A stretch of 64,000 nucleotides of DNA, from positions 2,668,501 to 2,732,500 of the forward strand of contig NZ_PDJO01000001.1 of NCBI RefSeq assembly GCF_002563775.1, given 5' to 3'. Made by a program: the position numbers and the translations under genes. Below are positions 63,703 to 64,000 of this stretch, one piece after another. The number at the start of each line of letters is the position of its first letter. Position 1 is the stretch's first letter. The notes under the pieces were generated by a model. It had not been told where the DNA came from, did no database searches, and worked only from the letters and a program-made list of their open reading frames with translations. This DNA comes from Thioclava sp. ES.031 (GTDB lineage: Bacteria > Pseudomonadota > Alphaproteobacteria > Rhodobacterales > Rhodobacteraceae).

Positions 63703-64000
63703 TGACCTGCCCCCCGCGGGATCCCTCAACGTAGTGTAGAGTCTGCGCCAACTCTGAAGGAGCAGACGAATGAGAAAAAGCCGTTTCACCGAGGCGCAGA
63801 TTATCGGGATGATCAAGGAGCAGGAGGCAGGCATGCCGACAGCTGATGTGTGCCGCAGGCATGGCCTCAGCCCGGCGACCTTTTACAAGTTCAAGGCCAA
63901 GTATGGTGGCATGGAGGTCTCCGAGGCGGCCAGGCTGAAGGCGCTCGAAGACGAAAACGCCAAGCTCAAACGTCTGTTGGCCGACACCATGCTCGACAAC
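63703..64000 (+). mobile_element. IS3-family element, copy 2 (partial, runs out of window)
   Basis: It starts with TGACCTGCCCCCC exactly like the end of copy 1, and the visible ~298 bp appear identical to the reverse complement of 45302-45005. It is inserted in a LysR-type gene. The expected target duplication would be CCCG (63699-63702), to be matched beyond the window. It is inverted relative to copy 1. Confidence 0.93.
63770..64000 (+). CDS. IS3 transposase OrfA (partial)
   Basis: The first 77 codons of the same OrfA as at 44972-45235 are visible ([20 protein letters not shown] onwards), with AAGGAG ahead of the ATG. The reading frame is intact as far as the window goes. orfB lies outside. 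Confidence 0.93.
   Translation, partial: MRKSRFTEAQIIGMIKEQEAGMPTADVCRRHGLSPATFYKFKAKYGGMEVSEAARLKALEDENAKLKRLLADTMLDN

Noticed and set aside
44050..64000. Composite transposon formed by the two IS3 copies
   Set aside because: Copy 1 carries its own 4-bp TTCA duplication on both sides, showing independent insertion; no outer duplication can be shown within the window.

Overview
The window is high-GC DNA from an alphaproteobacterium, most likely a Rhodobacterales (Rhodobacteraceae) genome. The evidence is an ftsW-murG-murC-murB-ddl-ftsQ-ftsA-ftsZ-lpxC cell-division cluster with a DUF2484 gene between murC and murB, dense ATGA-type gene overlaps and the codon bias. The species cannot be named from sequence alone. 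No rRNA, tRNA or CRISPR array was seen.

Region 1 (1-12.2 kb, minus strand) is the 3' half of the dcw cluster. It holds ftsW, murG, murC, an APC-type amino-acid permease, a DUF2484 protein, murB, ddl, ftsQ, ftsA, ftsZ, a strong terminator and partial lpxC. Region 2 (12.4-22.3 kb) starts with a photolyase-like FAD protein, followed by a small-molecule redox/detoxification locus around a LysR regulator: cyclophilin-like protein, Tat-exported alcohol dehydrogenase, two paralogous cupins, aldo/keto reductase, carboxymuconolactone-decarboxylase-like protein, F420-reductase-like NAD(P)-binding protein, RibD-like reductase and MFS transporter. Three copies of a shared operator/promoter module lie in its intergenic spaces, and several products carry export signals.

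Region 3 (22.35-25.4 kb) is a TPP-riboswitch-controlled thiamine salvage operon, thiM-thiE-thiD-tenA, with a visible Shine-Dalgarno-sequestering hairpin. Region 4 (25.5-29.2 kb) is a TetR-HlyD-ABC ATPase-ABC permease efflux operon with a palindromic operator. Region 5 (29.3-36.9 kb) has three minus-strand phage-tail-collar (MdpB-like) genes divergent from an 1802-residue autotransporter made of alternating Fn3 and Ig-like repeats.

Region 6 (about 36.9-43.5 kb) is a Tn7-like transposition module, tnsA-tnsB-tnsC-tniQ, with its own terminator and no obvious cargo. It is followed by an orphan VbhA-type antitoxin gene and a complete IS3-family insertion (44050-45302, with a TTCA target duplication). 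Region 7 (45.9-62.9 kb) is a catabolic island of two divergent operons. The minus operon encodes a ribose-type ABC importer, an SDR, a 3-hydroxyisobutyrate-dehydrogenase-like enzyme and a ThuA-like protein. The plus operon encodes an unusual HTH/solute-binding-protein fusion regulator, a second SDR, an M24 metallopeptidase-fold enzyme with an altered metal site, and a TPP-dependent 2-oxoacid/acetoin-type dehydrogenase complex. The E2 of that complex is split over two genes flanking an aldehyde dehydrogenase. The simplest reading is that a polyol- or ketol-like compound is imported, oxidised by the SDRs, cleaved to acyl-CoA plus an aldehyde, and the aldehyde is oxidised; this is inference.

The window ends in a LysR-type pseudogene that carries an in-frame stop and is interrupted by a second, apparently identical copy of the IS3 element in inverted orientation.
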